A stretch of DNA of 64,000 nucleotides from positions 36,518,001-36,582,000 of the forward strand of contig OX419757.1 of the NCBI GenBank assembly GCA_948567375.1. The letters are read 5' to 3'. Under the pieces are notes generated by a model, which saw nothing but the letters and a program-made list of their open reading frames with translations, was not told where the DNA came from and made no database searches. Positions 23,301-35,367 of this stretch are shown piece after piece. The position numbers were made by a program, and so were the translations under genes. This DNA comes from Lunularia cruciata. Its lineage: Eukaryota; Streptophyta; Marchantiopsida; Lunulariales; Lunulariaceae. Each line of letters starts with the position of its first letter. The stretch's first letter is position 1.

Positions 23301-24166
23301 TGTAGTAGGAAGTAAGATTACTTTGGGTTCTGGTTTGAAAGCTGAGGAAGAAGTAGACATCGGATCGGAGTAGAAACCGATTTGAGATTTGAAGGGGCAG
23401 ATATGAAGAGATGCATTGTCATTTTGGATCTGCAGGTTAGAATAGTTGTGGTAGAACGGTATAGTTGTTAGAACTGTCGATTTGTTCACTATTTAAGAGT
23501 GGCATTCGCAGGAAATTGTTGTTCAGTGCTCATTATTTCTGAGAATAGATAAAGCGAAATACTGTGAAGCAGTGCTTGTCGCTTGAGCTTGATTCCGAGG
23601 ATCAATTTCGCAATTGTGTTTGTGAGTGTTTGGAGAAATTCGAAGTGCAAGTCAGAGTGCTTGTTGGATGTTGGATTCCACAGCCTGGATCTTCATTTTG
23701 TGTGTTTGATCCTGAGTGAAGTGCAATCGAAGCAATGCCTTGACAGATCTGAGAGGAATTGTAGTGTTGGTAGTATTCTACATTTGTGAGTGTAGTGCAA
23801 AGTTGATGTGAAGCAATTTCGAATGAGGAAGTTGTGCCTTCAGTGGAGGGGTGGAACACAATTCTGAGGTGTAGTCATTTTGCAGTGAAGTGTCGTTTTG
23901 GGGAGAGCTTGAATCATCACAATCAAGATTGTTTGGAAAGATTTGATGGAGTTGTGATTAAGGAGTGTGAATTCGTGACAAGACTGCGAGTCAATGCTTG
24001 TTACTCTCTTCTGGGTGTGGTTTCTACCTGAGAGACTAAAGAAGAACTCAAGAAGAACTGAAATTGTTACTTTGCTTCGTATTTGACCAATTCTGACTTG
24101 TATCTCTACGGGAACAAACTTTACTTACCCGATTACCGCAAAAGTGATATTAGCCGGGTTGTCACA
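20392..24166 (+). mobile_element. Solo LTR S (3,775 bp) of the A family, plus strand
   Basis: Complete LTR from TGTGGTGCCC to TGTCACA with a perfect 5-bp TSD and no internal sequence attached; element C gag continues on both sides. This is the expected product of LTR-LTR recombination of an inserted element. It is highly similar to A's 3' LTR and contains the same coding frame. Confidence 0.93.
20747..23373 (+). pseudogene. LTR-encoded protein frame in solo LTR S
   Basis: Copy of the LTR-encoded frame. ATG at 20747 opens a stretch of 351 codons to 21802; a 1-nt slip in an A-run near 21750-21758 moves the frame, which continues from 21793. In-frame stops follow at about 22555 (TAG where A has CAG), 22718 and 22834. 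The C-terminal part runs to TAG 23371-23373. The conserved W/H/F block, basic patch, acidic linker and coiled coil match element A. S has sense codons at the two positions where A has stops, showing that both descend from an uninterrupted frame. Confidence 0.75.
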
Positions 24167-24171
24167 AAAAG
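24167..24171. repeat. TSD of solo LTR S, right copy (AAAAG)
   Basis: AAAAG follows the LTR end TGTCACA and equals 20387-20391. Confidence 0.88.
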
Positions 24172-24828
24172 CTATTCAAGTACCAAATTTGGTTGACCCA
24201 AGGTACTTGTAGGTGATTGTGCTTCAGATTCAAACCAAGGGTCCCAAGGTACCAAATTCAACAATGGATCTTTGCCGAGAGGTACTTTGACTTTAGCTTG
24301 AGTTTGAGGAAGAGGGTCAATATTATCAAATTGCTCTTTAAAATCCCAACAAACTATTCAAGGGATTGTATGTAAGATGTATTGGCACTCTTCTTCAGTC
24401 AAGATTTGTGCTATCTTTTCATAAATCAGTTCATTTAAATAATTGGATCCCTTAGCAATTTTTGGGGAAGTTGGTGTGTTGTGTCTCAAAAAATATGTCT
24501 TTTTGCTTGCATCTTTCTTTCTTTTGGGAGGAGGGGGTATAAATTATTCTTGTCACCTGGCTTCTCATTCTTTTGTTTGAGTTCTTGCAAGGCTTCTTGT
24601 ACGTCATGAAGAAGTTGTAAGTCCAATGCCTCCTTCTATGATTCTTTAGTAGTTAGTTGGCTCTTTTTGCATTTTTCTTCTTCATGTTGTAAACTTCATC
24701 TACAAGCACTCTTCTCCTATTGTTCTCTCAATGTAGACATTCATATTTGATGGACAATCAACTTAAAAATTGACTTTTTAATCTTCCTATCCTCAGATTT
24801 GTATCCTTGGTAGTGGTGCCAAAAATCA
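24172..24828 (-). pseudogene. Element C gag N-terminus and PBS remnant
   Basis: Minus-strand continuation of C gag beyond solo LTR S. The basic N-terminal part is recognisable by comparison with 14055-14393 of element A. A degenerate PBS at 24804-24821 (TGGCACCACTACCAAGGA on the minus strand) differs from the A version at several positions, and the 7-nt spacer leads to the LTR end at 24829. Confidence 0.7.
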
Positions 24829-25771
24829 TATGACAACCTAACAAGTATCACTTTTGTAGTAATTGATAAGTAATTGTTTGTTCTCTTAGAGATATTGGCC
24901 AAGAATGGTCCAATACAAAGTAAAAGTAACAATTCAGTTCTTCTTGGTTGCATCTTTAGCCTCTTGGGTAAAAGCCACACCCAAAAGAGAAGAACAAGCA
25001 CTTGATTGCAGTCTTGTCACAATAAAACATCACCCATCAATCACAATTCTTCAAATCTCTCCAAATCTATATTGATAGTGATGATTCATTTGCTTTGAAG
25101 AAGGCTACTTCACCATGAAGTGACTTCTGCTTGGAATTGTATTCCATCTCTCCACTAAAAGTACAACTTCCTTAGTCAAAATTCCTTTGCATCAATCCAA
25201 CACCTTGCACTCTACTTAGGATAAAACACATAAAATGAAAATCAGAGCTATAGATCCAACATCAAACATACTCCAGTTGCAATTTAAACTTCTCCAGAGA
25301 CTCAAAAACACACACATAAGATTGATACCTAGAATTAAGCTAAAACAATGAGCACTGAGTGTCAACACTTTGCTTTACTCAACTTCAAATATAATATTGA
25401 ATATACAACACTATGAATGGTTGCTTTAAATAGGCAAAGCACTCAATAGTTAGAAAAAATACCTAAACCATTTCAACTACTTTCTATAAATCTCCAGATC
25501 CAAATTGACACTCTACCACTTTAGATCTACTACTTCAAATCTCAAATCTATTAGTCTTAATTTAATCAGAATTCTACATCAACTTTGGCTTCTACACTTG
25601 AGTTTCCTACAAGTGCCCTCCTACACTTCAAATTCATCTACTACTTCTACATCTTTATCTACTTCCGTCATATCTTCAGTCTAAACTAAAACTAAAATCA
25701 TGATTGGTCTATCCATCTCTTCACTCTCTATCCTGAATTCTTCAATTACCTCAAGTAACTCACCCAAAGTC
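24829..25771 (-). repeat. Element C 5' LTR, segment 1 (LTR end side)
   Basis: Starts with the mutated LTR end TATGACA and resembles the R/U5 part of the A-family LTR plus the C-terminal part of the LTR-encoded frame. It is interrupted at 25771 by element D; the sequence resumes at 33589. The uninterrupted paralogue in G (49825-49850) shows the pre-insertion sequence. Confidence 0.8.
25768..25771. repeat. TSD of element D, left copy (AGTC)
   Basis: AGTC precedes TGTGAGCC and is repeated at 33589-33592. A 5-bp duplication AAGTC is possible if the terminal A at 33588 is counted as flank. Confidence 0.75.
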
Positions 25772-26463
25772 TGTGAGCCGGCCTGTCTTTCTTTCAAGAT
25801 GAACCCCTGATGGCTATTATGGTAGCACACCATGGACTAAAAAGGCAAGGAACCCCAACTCTATCATACTCCTTCAAGGCTAACACTCCAAGACTCAAGA
25901 CATTGCTCATTAGAGAACTCAATGAGAGAGAGATAGTTGCAAATGAAAGGATGATGAGTACCTCCTCACCCCTTGTTTATATACTTGAGAAATAGTTACG
26001 TACCAAAGTTACTAATTACCGTAGTAACTCAAGTTACTAGACTAAAAGTCAAGTAAAGTCAAAAAGTAGAAAGGAATATCTATTCACATGGGCATATTCC
26101 CCTAAGCATGTGGTCTTATCTTGACCCAACCACTAAGTCAAGGATTCCTTCACATGGGCTATCCTTGGACTAAAGAGGAATCCAAAACAAAAAGGCTTGC
26201 GGGCCCAAGAGTTCTCAACTCTTTCCTCAAAGCCAAACACCTAGGAATAATACCAAGTCAACACACTAAAATCCAAAATAGTGGTGCTCATCTTTTCTAC
26301 TTCCTCTAAAGTAAGGTCCACTCTATCTTAGCTATGACTAACTTTAGCTAACCATGACTAATATAGAACCATCCTTTATCTCTATATAAATAATATCTCT
26401 TAAGTACTTGTAATACCAAGCTAAATATCACAATACCACATACATGCACAAATGAGTGTTACA
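25772..26463 (-). repeat. 3' LTR of element D
   Basis: 692 bp, very similar to 32897-33588 with scattered substitutions and no net length change. It is preceded (minus strand) by CTTAGTCCGAGGGTCAA, a weak polypurine tract. Confidence 0.92.
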
Positions 26464-26777
26464 TTGACCCTCGGACTAAGTTTTCACTTTGTCCTCAAAG
26501 TGAAGGTCTCTCTACCTTCTATAGTACATCTTCAACTTATCATGGTTAATCCTATCAAAGTGTCTTCCTCCCAACTCCTTGAGATCATAAGTGTAATTGC
26601 TCTACACCTTCTCTACTATGAAAGGTCCAAAGTACTTAGGCAAAAACTTCTTTTGCACTCTCTTAATCAAATGGAATCAAACAAAATTACCCAATCACCT
26701 TCCTTGAAAGGCTCCACCTTCTTCTTGCCTTGCCTCTTGTCATAGCTCTCCTTTTTTTTCCTTTGGGCTTGGTCCAC

Positions 26778-27947
26778 TCAAACCATAGCAATTGCTCTTG
26801 CCTCTTCCAACTTCATGAGTTGTTCCTTCCTTGACTTCTCTACATCACCTCCTTGTGCTTTCTTCAATCTCCTATGAATGCTTTGGAAGGTAGGAAGATC
26901 CAAGTGAATAGGTAGGGTAGACTCAATACCATATACCAATTGAAATGGAGAATATCCGGTGGAGGTCTTCATGGTTGTCCTATACTCCCACAAAACTGCA
27001 TGAATCCTCTTGTCCCAATGTTGTTTAGCCCCCTCCATTTCTGCATCTTTGGCCAACATCATGCACAAGGTCTGATTGGTTCTCTCTACCAAGCCATTGG
27101 AATTTGGCTTATAGGATGTAGTCACTCTATATGTGATAGAGAAATGTCGTGGCATGGCTGTAATGCTTTCTGTAAACTCTCCTCCTCTAATAGAAATCAA
27201 CTCCAAAGGGCATCCAAACCTAGTGATAATGTGTTCATAAAGAAATCTACCCACTTCATCTTCATTCTTGTCCCTCAATGGTCTAGCCTCAACCCGCTTG
27301 GTAAGGTAATCAGTAACTACCACAATGTACCAATTGTTCCTTGGGGTTCTATTGAGAGGACCTACAAAATCAATTCCCCACTTCTCAAAAGGTCCTAGCA
27401 ATGGAATTGATCTAAGTGGTGGAGTGCATGTAGAATTTCTAGCAAAAGCTTGATAAACATGACAAGTTTTGCAATAATCAAGACAATCCTTGAAAATCCT
27501 TCTCCAATGGTAACCCGCATCTAGAATCGTGAAAGCAATCACCTTTCCAGCAAAGTGTCCTCCACATACTAAACCTTCATGAAACTCTTTTATGAGTAGG
27601 ATAGACTCTTCCTTACCCACTGCTCTTTGAAGTAGACCATCTACTCCTTGGTGAAAAACAATATCCTCCACCATTGTGTAAGGTCTAGATCTTGCTGCAA
27701 GGGCCTTCTTCTCCCTAATATGCATCCCTTTTGGATAGTTACCTCTTGTCACAAAATCCACAATCTCCTTGTACTCCATTGGAACCTCTTTAGTGACTGA
27801 GATTGTCATAAGCTCCTCATCCCGGGAGAAATCATCCACTAGCTCATCTCCATCATGATCATAGGCTCTAGATAACAAATCAGCGTTTGCATGTTTCTTT
27901 CCTGGCCTATCCTCAATGGTGTAGTCATACTCAGACAAGAGTATCAT
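26778..27947 (-). pseudogene. Element D RNase H end and integrase
   Basis: Begins with the RNase H C-terminus (YDYTIEDRPGKKHANADLLSR), then a variable linker, an H-H-C-C zinc-binding segment (CKTCH region near 27470) and an integrase core with GIDFVGP near 27370 and NGLVERTN near 27080. The second catalytic Asp is replaced: where SD is expected, the codons read S-I-R-G-G (ATT for GAT) near 27190, so this integrase would be inactive. Only one reading frame over 389 codons is used, starting right after a TAG at 27948 that replaces a Trp codon. Confidence 0.88.
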
Positions 27948-29216
27948 CTACCTTGCTAGTCTTCCTTCAACATTAGGCTTGTTGAAGATGCACTTCAAAG
28001 CCTTGTGATCCGTGACAATGGTGGCTTTCCCTCCAATCAAGTAGTGTCTAAACTTCTTGAGACCAAAGGTCACTGCCAACCCCTCTCTCTTTGTGACAGA
28101 GTAGTTCTTCTCTATTGAAACCATCTGCCTACTAGCATAAGCTATTGGATGATCATGCCCATCTTGGTCTAATTGACTAAGAGTGCATCCTATAGCTACA
28201 TTAGAAGCATCAGTGTAGAGGATGAAAGGCTTACTCCAATCAGGTTTAGCAAGAATTGGAGCTACAACAAGGGATTGCTTGAGCTCCTCAAAAGCTTTGA
28301 GAGCCTCCTTGTCCTCCAAAATCACCATGTAATCTACATCCTTCTTCATGTAGATGGTCAATGCATAAGCCTTGTTGGAAAATGAGAAGATGAACCTCCT
28401 ATAGTACCCAACCATCCCCAAGAATTGGTGTAACTTTGTCAAGCTTGAAAGGAATGGAAGGTCTGAGATTTTCCTCACATTCTTAGGATCAACTGCTATT
28501 CCATCCTTGGAGATGATGTGCCCCAAAAGTAGACCTTTGTCACATCCAAAAATGCTCTTCTATGGGTTGAGTGATGCATTTGCCTCATCCAAGCGTTGCA
28601 AGACCTTGATAAGGTGCTCAAAGTGCTCCTCCTTGCTCCCATAGACACAAAAGTCATCAATGAAGTCTCTCACAAATTTCCCAATGAAAGGTTCAAATAC
28701 CTTGTTCATGAACCATTGGAATGTGGCTGGAGCATTGCAAAGCCCAAAAGGAATGACCTTGAAAGCATAAGTTCTCCAAGGTGTGGTGAATGTGGTGAGT
28801 TGTTGATGCTCTGGTGCAATCTTGAGTAGGTTATATCCACTATAACCATCTCCAAAACTGTACCTCTCATGACCTGCAACCTCTTGCAAGATCTCATCAA
28901 TGAATGGAAATGGGTAGTAGTCCTTCTTGGTAACATCATTGAGCTTCTTGTAATCCACACATACCCAAAGCTTGCCATTCTTTTTCTTCACAATGACAAT
29001 TGGAGATACCCATTCTGAATTCTCTACCTCAAAGATAAATCCAGCCTCCTTGAGCTTATCAATCTCCTCCTTCACAACCAAAGATATTGGTGGGATAATG
29101 TGACGTTGTTTTTGGCGGATTGGTCTTGCATGTGACTCCACCTCTATCTTGTGCTCCTCCAAGGTGACTTCCTTCAAATCCTTGTAATTGAAGCAAAAAC
29201 ATGGATGAACTTGCAA
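27948..29216 (-). pseudogene. Element D reverse transcriptase and RNase H
   Basis: RT fingers with SEWVSPIVIVKKKNGK, palm with IPFGLCNAPATFQ and the catalytic FIDDFCVYG near 28650, then the GHIISKDGI segment, connection and RNase H (LYTDAS, KREGLA, VTDHKAL). In frame apart from a TAG at 28560. It polymerises element cDNA and degrades the RNA template in the particle. The end of the protease-RT linker lies further upstream in a shifted frame. Confidence 0.9.
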
Positions 29217-29297
29217 AAAATCTCCTCAAATCTCACCTTCTCCTCCTTGGTAACATTTGGGCCATACTTGAGGGTAGCTAACATTCTCTCTACCTCC

Positions 29298-30375
29298 TCA
29301 AGTGTCAATGGTGATTTTATCTAGGTCCTTCAAAACCTCTGGCTTAGGTGCAAAATCCATAGCACACAAAGGATACACATCTGAATCAGATTCAGATTCA
29401 TCCTCCTCCATGGAAGTCTCCTCTTCCATGCTTGTGTCCACACCTGAAGCTCCTTCTTCAGAATCTGATTCCCAATAATCAGAAGATGGTGTATCTGAAT
29501 GTGAAGTGTTGGTGGTGTTAGTCACAAGAACTGTGACTCTATGATTTGATGGCCCAATCCTCAAGTACCCTTTGTGCCATCGATCAGTTGTCCATGCTGC
29601 TCTCAACCATGGCCTCCCAAGAAGTAAGTCAGCTTGAATCCTTCAAGACTTGGAAAGTCATGAGATTTTGAACTCCCATAACTGAAACTACCACTTTATC
29701 CATCACCCCTATTGGTCAAACTTGTTGCTTGTTTGCCATGCTCACCACAAATGTTGAAGGTCTTCAGGGTATCATACCCCACTTTTTCATAAACCTTTCT
29801 AACATGGCATTCACTGCTCATCCTCCATCAACCAATGCATCCTTGATAATGTGACCATTCACTCTCACATCAATCTTGGAGGCATATTCACAAGCCTCCC
29901 ATGGTGCTGGCTTGGCATCCACTACCCCCATTGATACTAGAGCTTTTGCCTTCTTCTTCTTCTTCTTGCTCCTTGTAGAACTCAAGCCACCGCTAAGCTC
30001 CTTTCTCAAGGTAGGGTTCAAAGCAATCAATTGGCCCACTGTGATGTTAGCCTTGTGACTACCAACATCCTCCAACACATTGTAGTTCCATTCTTGCTTT
30101 GAGATCAAGAAGTCCTCCAGTCCCGACTTCTTCCTTAGAGTCTTTGTTGTTGATGGTGTTGAGGTGCAAGTGCTCCTAGTAGACATAGGAGTATTCTTGC
30201 TTGGATTAAATCCTTGAGAAGAGTGAACATCCTCTGCAAAATGAGCTCTCTTCTTCTCTTGTGCTAAAAGCTCCAAATTAAGACCCTTGGAGTTTGAGCA
30301 ATCTCCCTTCTCATATTTGCTCTCAACCACATCTATGGATGCTATCCTCTTACCTTTGTTTGGATTAGGAGCCAC
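29298..30375 (-). pseudogene. Element D protease and linker
   Basis: The segment 30375-29818 ends with a retropepsin-like start (VNGHIIKDALVDGGA) near 29820, with D-G-G where D-S/T-G is usual; the remainder of the protease is frame-shifted around 29650-29815. The acidic linker 29606-29298 (repeated EEETSMEEDESESDSD) leads to RT. Stops and shifts make it non-functional. Confidence 0.7.
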
Positions 30376-30390
30376 TTGGGTTTCACTACC

Positions 30391-31394
30391 TCACTCTTTC
30401 CCTCTATTGGCTCCCTCATAACCCCTTCCTCCATGGTAAGTGGAATTTGGGCAATTCCTTTGGATATGGCCTCTTCCTCCACAACCAAAATAATTTCTAT
30501 CATTGAAATTGTTGGCTGGTTGGCCTCCTCTATATGGATAGTTTCCATAACTCCTAGGCCCTCTCCCTACATTTTGATCCACATCTCTCTTCTCCCATAG
30601 TTACACCACATTGATCTTGAGATCCGCAAGTTGTTCTGTGATGGTTTGAAGTGGATCCTTTGGTGGGGGTGCAAGAACTGGAGCAACTACTACTTGTGGT
30701 GCAACCCTTGCCACCAAAATATCAGAAGTTCCACCATAATTGTAGACTTGAGGAGGATGCACAACCTCCTTCACCACCAAATTACTCTTATCTCCTTCCA
30801 AACTCTCCTCCATACGAATTGCAATTTTGATAGCTTCAACCTTGGAAGAAGGTTTTTCATATCTCACCTTGCTTCTAATTCGTGGTCTCAAAACTCTCAC
30901 AAAATTCTTGGTGAGCAGGGCACCTATGCCATCATAGTAGTCTCCACATCATCCCCACCCTTCCTCAACACTATACGAAATCTGGACTCTAACTTTTCTA
31001 CGCTTTCCATATAGACTCTCACTTTCTCTCCATCTCCTTGTTTGAGAAAGGTAAACTCACTCATCAATCTCTCAGAACTCTCATCTGGAAGAAATTTATC
31101 AATGAGTGTTGAAGTCAAAGTCTCCCAAGACTCTTCTTCCCCATCTCTTCTCTCTCTCTTTTGGTATTTTGACTCATACCATGTAAGTGCTGCATCTTCA
31201 AAGAAATTTGGTAATAATGAGGCCCACTCATTCTTCCTCCTCTCATTGTTTCCTATGCAAGCTCTCTTGAAGTCTCTCACAAAGGCCTCCACATCTTTTC
31301 CCATCCTTGCCAAAGAAAACCGGAAGCTTCCCCATCTTAACCTCTCACTATCTTTCTTTTCTCTCAATTTTTTTTCTCTTTTCTTTTCTCTCAC
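30391..31394 (-). pseudogene. gag: Element D gag with one damaged zinc knuckle
   Basis: Capsid core at 31394-30924 (FVRDFKRACIG, AALTWYESKYQ, FTFLKQGDGEKV typical of plant gypsy gag) followed by a linker and a knuckle near 30480 reading Y-F-G-C-G-G-R-G-H-I-Q-R-N-C. The first zinc-binding Cys is Tyr (TAT for TGT). A frameshift separates the capsid part from the knuckle part near 30910. Confidence 0.8.
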
Positions 31395-31568
31395 TCTATA
31401 ACTAATAGAGTATGTACATGACTAACACCATCTGAGAGTAATCCACCCTAGGGAACACAAAAGGTTCCGGTTTCTCCAAGATTTCTATAGCAACATCAAA
31501 TCCTAGAGTGCATATTAATCAAACCCTCATGGATAGTTTATCCATAAGTTGAAAGATTATCTCCATCA

Positions 31569-32065
31569 CTAATCTTGAGAACTAGCTGATGAAGGTGGTA
31601 GTATTTCTGTAGCTGTACTAAGACTCTCTCCAAGATCCTTCACCAAAGTCTCTAAAAGTGATTTTACTCCACTACACTCATGTCCTTTTGGAAGTCCTTC
31701 AACTCCACAAACCTCACACAACTCCTTGGTCTTAGATCTTCTCACTCCCAATCTTGGTGAAGAAGGTCCAACATGCAAACCCAAGTCAAGTAAGCCCTTC
31801 TTTTCCCTCAATCTCTTGCTCTCAAAGGTCAATGGACATGAACTTGCTTTATGTCCCTTTCTCCACATAAAAAGTACTTAGACTCACTCTTTCCTCCAAG
31901 TGGCGTAGGTTTTTGGATCCTCTCAACACTCTTTTCAAATTCTATTGTAAACTCTCTTTTCCTCAAATCCACCCCTACAATCATCTCAAACCCTTTGGGA
32001 ACCTTGAATAGTCTCAATTTCCACTCTTGACCCTCTATGTTCCCAAGATGAATCTGAACACTCAA
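31569..32065 (-). pseudogene. Extra ORF upstream of element D gag, with zinc-finger-like motifs
   Basis: Two overlapping frames (32065-31829 and 31868-31569) make one product interrupted by a frameshift near 31850. It contains a segment with IHLGNIEGQEWKLRLF and VPKGFEMIVGVD, then a CCHC-like motif (Y-F-L-C-G-E-R-G-H-K-A-S-S-C, first Cys lost) and a second Cys/His cluster (CEVCGVEGLPKGHEC). It lies between the leader and gag, on the element's coding strand. I do not recognise the family; a nucleic-acid-binding accessory protein is a guess. Confidence 0.45.
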
Positions 32066-32896
32066 ACATGCTTTTTGTTGCTCTCAAACTCCTCATGCAT
32101 GAGATCTCAACTCTGCAGAATTGACTCTTCCTCACAATTTCACTCAAATCTCTTAACAAGTATGTGATAGTCCTTTGAAATTTTTCTCACTTGATCACAA
32201 CTCTAGGGCATCCCTCCCTGCGAAATTTCAGATCTTTTCATTAAGCCATTTGGCCTAGACACCTTTCTATTCAGCACACATATTTCAGATTTGGTCTGAA
32301 AACCACCCCTCTCACTTCAAAAACTCATTCCTCCATGCGTAAGAATGATCTCTCTTTAATTTTTATGTGCAAAGGTAGGCTATAACGTACTGAATTTTCT
32401 TGGGAAGTTTCAAAATAATCCACTAAAAATTGAAGAAATGGCAGACTCTGTGCAATTTTCCAGAGAACATGCAGTTGAGGAGCAGTTTACCCTATCAACT
32501 TTCAAAAATTCTAGCCCAATGCGCATACTAGGTTTCACAATAATTTCAAGTGAGCTAACTGAAGGACAACCAATCTATCATGTGTAGAAATTTCAAGTTC
32601 AGATCTCAAACTTGAGATTTTGCCCAAAAATCACCTTAATCCCCAAAATCTGCAATCCACCTCACACAATCTCTCCAAATCCTCTCATGTGTACAAGATG
32701 TACAAAATCACTTCAAAGACATCATAATGAACTACACGGTATAAAAATGGATCTTGATTCTCTAACATAAGTTCAGCCCTCTCCTCTCCTAATGTTCTCT
32801 ACAAGTGAGCTCTCATAGCCTCTTTCTACCTAATGTAGAATTGAACACAGAACATTATCTTGCCTTCTAGAGAGGTCACGGAAACGGAACCAAAAA
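32066..32896 (-). other. Element D 5' leader and PBS region
   Basis: No coding frame. Immediately after the LTR end at 32897 the minus strand reads TTTT then TGGTTCCGTTTCCGTGACC, a PBS-like start whose tRNA I cannot name with certainty. Confidence 0.55.
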
Positions 32897-33588
32897 TGTG
32901 AGCCGGCCTGTCTCTCACTAAGGATGAATCTCTGATGGCTATTATGGTAGCGCACCATGGACTAAAAAGGCAAGGAACCCCAACTCTATCATACTCCTTC
33001 AAGGCTAACACTCCAAGACTCAAGACATTGCTCATTAGAGAACTCAATGAGAGAGAGATAGTTGCAAATGAAAGGACAATGAGTATCTCCTCACCCCTTG
33101 TTTATATACTTGTGAAATAGTTACGTACCAAAGTTACTAATTACCGTAGTAACTCAAGTTACTAGACTTAAAGTCAAGTAAAGTCAAAAAGTAGAAAGGA
33201 ATATCCATTCACATGGGCATATTCCCCTAAGCATGTGGTCTTATCTTGACCCAACCACTAAGTCAAGGATTCCTTCACATGGGCTATCCTTGGACTAAAG
33301 AAGAATCCAAAACAAAAAGGCTTACGGGCCAAAGAGTTCTCAACTCTTTCCTCAAAGCCAAACACCTAGGAATAATACCAAGTCAACACACTAAAATCCA
33401 AAATAGTGGTGCTCATCTTTTCTACTTCCTCTAAAGTAAGGTACACTCTATCTTAGCTATGAATAACTTTAGCTGACCATGACTTATACAGAACCATCCT
33501 TTATCTCTATATAAATAATATCTCTTAAGTACTTGTAATACCAAGCTAAATATCACAATATCACATACATGCACAAATGGGTGTTACA
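32897..33588 (-). repeat. 5' LTR of element D
   Basis: 692 bp, same ends as the 3' LTR (25772-26463). On the plus strand it reads TGTGAGCCGG...GTGTTACA. Confidence 0.92.
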
Positions 33589-35367
33589 AGTCACATGCAC
33601 TCCTACTTCAACTACTTTGCATTGGATTTCTACATTGTCCTTATAATACTACAAAGCTGATCTAATTCTGATCTAACTAAATCAGAATTAAGAGAAACAT
33701 TATCTCCTACTTCAATCATTTTCATATCTACTTTATCTCTAAAATAGATTAATAGATTATTCATGTCAATGTCCTTTGCCTTACACTTCTAAGTCTCTTG
33801 CACCAACAACTTCAACTCATGTAGTCTAGACTCCTCCAATCATACTTTGGTCTCAATGATGAACATTACCTTCACTTTGTTGATGATCTCCTCCACTAAT
33901 CCCAAATTCTTCTGTCAGACTAGTTCATCTTAAGTCATCTCCTATCTCAACTTCTCCCAAAGCATTGTCAACTCCTCAACATGCTTTGCTTCTAACTTCT
34001 TCTTCTCTTCATCCTGGTGTGCCACTTGAGCTTTTGAGCACTTGATCAAATCTTGCAACCTTTCTTCTTCATGTCTTCAGCTTGCTAATTCTCATTGCCA
34101 AGCCTGATCCTTCTTCATTGCAATTGATCTCAACTCCTCTACCACTTGCTCACTTGCCAATGTTATGGTCTTAGAGTGTATCACCTTGAGTTGAGCATCA
34201 TCAAATTTGTCTTCCAATTTCTTGAATGCCACCTTTTGCTCCTTAAATTTTGCTTTTTGATGTTTTGATGTTGATGCTTTTGTTCCAAAGCACCTCCACA
34301 CCTCTCAAAACTCTCCTATAGATCCTTTAAACTTTGTTGCTAAATCACCATATCAACCCAAAGTACATCAACTTCTTCCTCACCTTGGATCAATTGTTCC
34401 TTCAACTACAAGACTTCATCCTTCAAATGCTTCACCACCTAAAGTTCATCCTTCACCTTTGGATGATCTTTTGTCATCTCTTCATCTTCTCCTACAATTG
34501 TACTAGTAAAGGACAAATGACCTTTGATAGATAACTCCCTCCTTTGAACTCTTCCTCATCCTTGTCTTTCATAGGTGATTCTTTGGTTGGTGCATTATCC
34601 CAATTTCTTGATCCCCTTACCTTTTGTTTGACCTCTTCCAAGCTTTCTTCATCTTCTTTGGCTTGACTTAGTCTTGCTCTCACAAATTGCAGACTTCTTC
34701 TTGACCTCATTTCCCTCTGGAATACCAACCTTGACTCCTCTTCTCACTCTTCTGAGATATATACTTTAGGTAACTCTAGGTACTAGGTATCTCCTCCTTC
34801 CATGCATTCAATCTCTACATGGAACTCCCAATCCTCCTCCTTAGCCACTTCTTCTATTGACTATTAAACCTCGGGTTCTCCTTCATTGCCATTTCTTGAC
34901 TTCTTACTCTTTAGAGTGAGCTCTTCTTCTTCAAAATCCCCATAATTGGATTTTGCCTTTGCCTTTGACTCAACTCTTGACAAAAAATTAACCACCACCA
35001 TCTTGTGCCTCAGGTTCAGTCTTTAAACTATTCTCCTCTTCAGTGGGAACACCATATCCTTAGGTCAAATTTTCTTCCCCAACTTTGGGATGGAGACTAA
35101 TAGTATCTTATCTCATTCAGTTTTTGGCAAACTAGTCATCTTGTTCTTGAATCACACCATCTAATGTCTCTTGTCTTCATCTGAATCTCAACAATGATCC
35201 GGATGAAAGTGTGACACCATCTTCTTCTTCTCCTTAGAGCTAAGTAGGTTCAAATTCAAATAAAGATGTGCTATGAATTGTATGAAGTAAAGGGTGGCAT
35301 ATTCACTCTCCAATTCTTGATCATCTACCTTATTTTGTGATAAAAACACTTCACCTAGTTCACCTTC
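33589..35367 (-). repeat. Element C 5' LTR, segment 2
   Basis: Continuation of C's 5' LTR after element D (first 4 bp are the TSD copy). It carries the decayed coiled-coil and linker part of the LTR-encoded frame; fragments at 34092-34301 and 34492-34728 still read as Lys/Glu-rich helices in the right order. It ends in the TSD CCTTC (35363-35367) of solo LTR E. Confidence 0.78.

Larger units (their letters stand above)
25772..33588 (-). mobile_element. Element D: Ty3/gypsy retrotransposon, second family
   Basis: Complete but decayed minus-strand element with 692-bp LTRs at 25772-26463 (3') and 32897-33588 (5'), which begin TGTAACAC and end CCGGCTCACA. Order: leader, an extra upstream ORF, gag, protease, RT, RNase H, integrase, 3' LTR. 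The RT box reads FIDDFCVYG, again Athila-like, but the LTRs, gag and PBS differ from the A family. A 4-bp TSD is confirmed by the empty-site paralogue in G. Confidence 0.92.
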
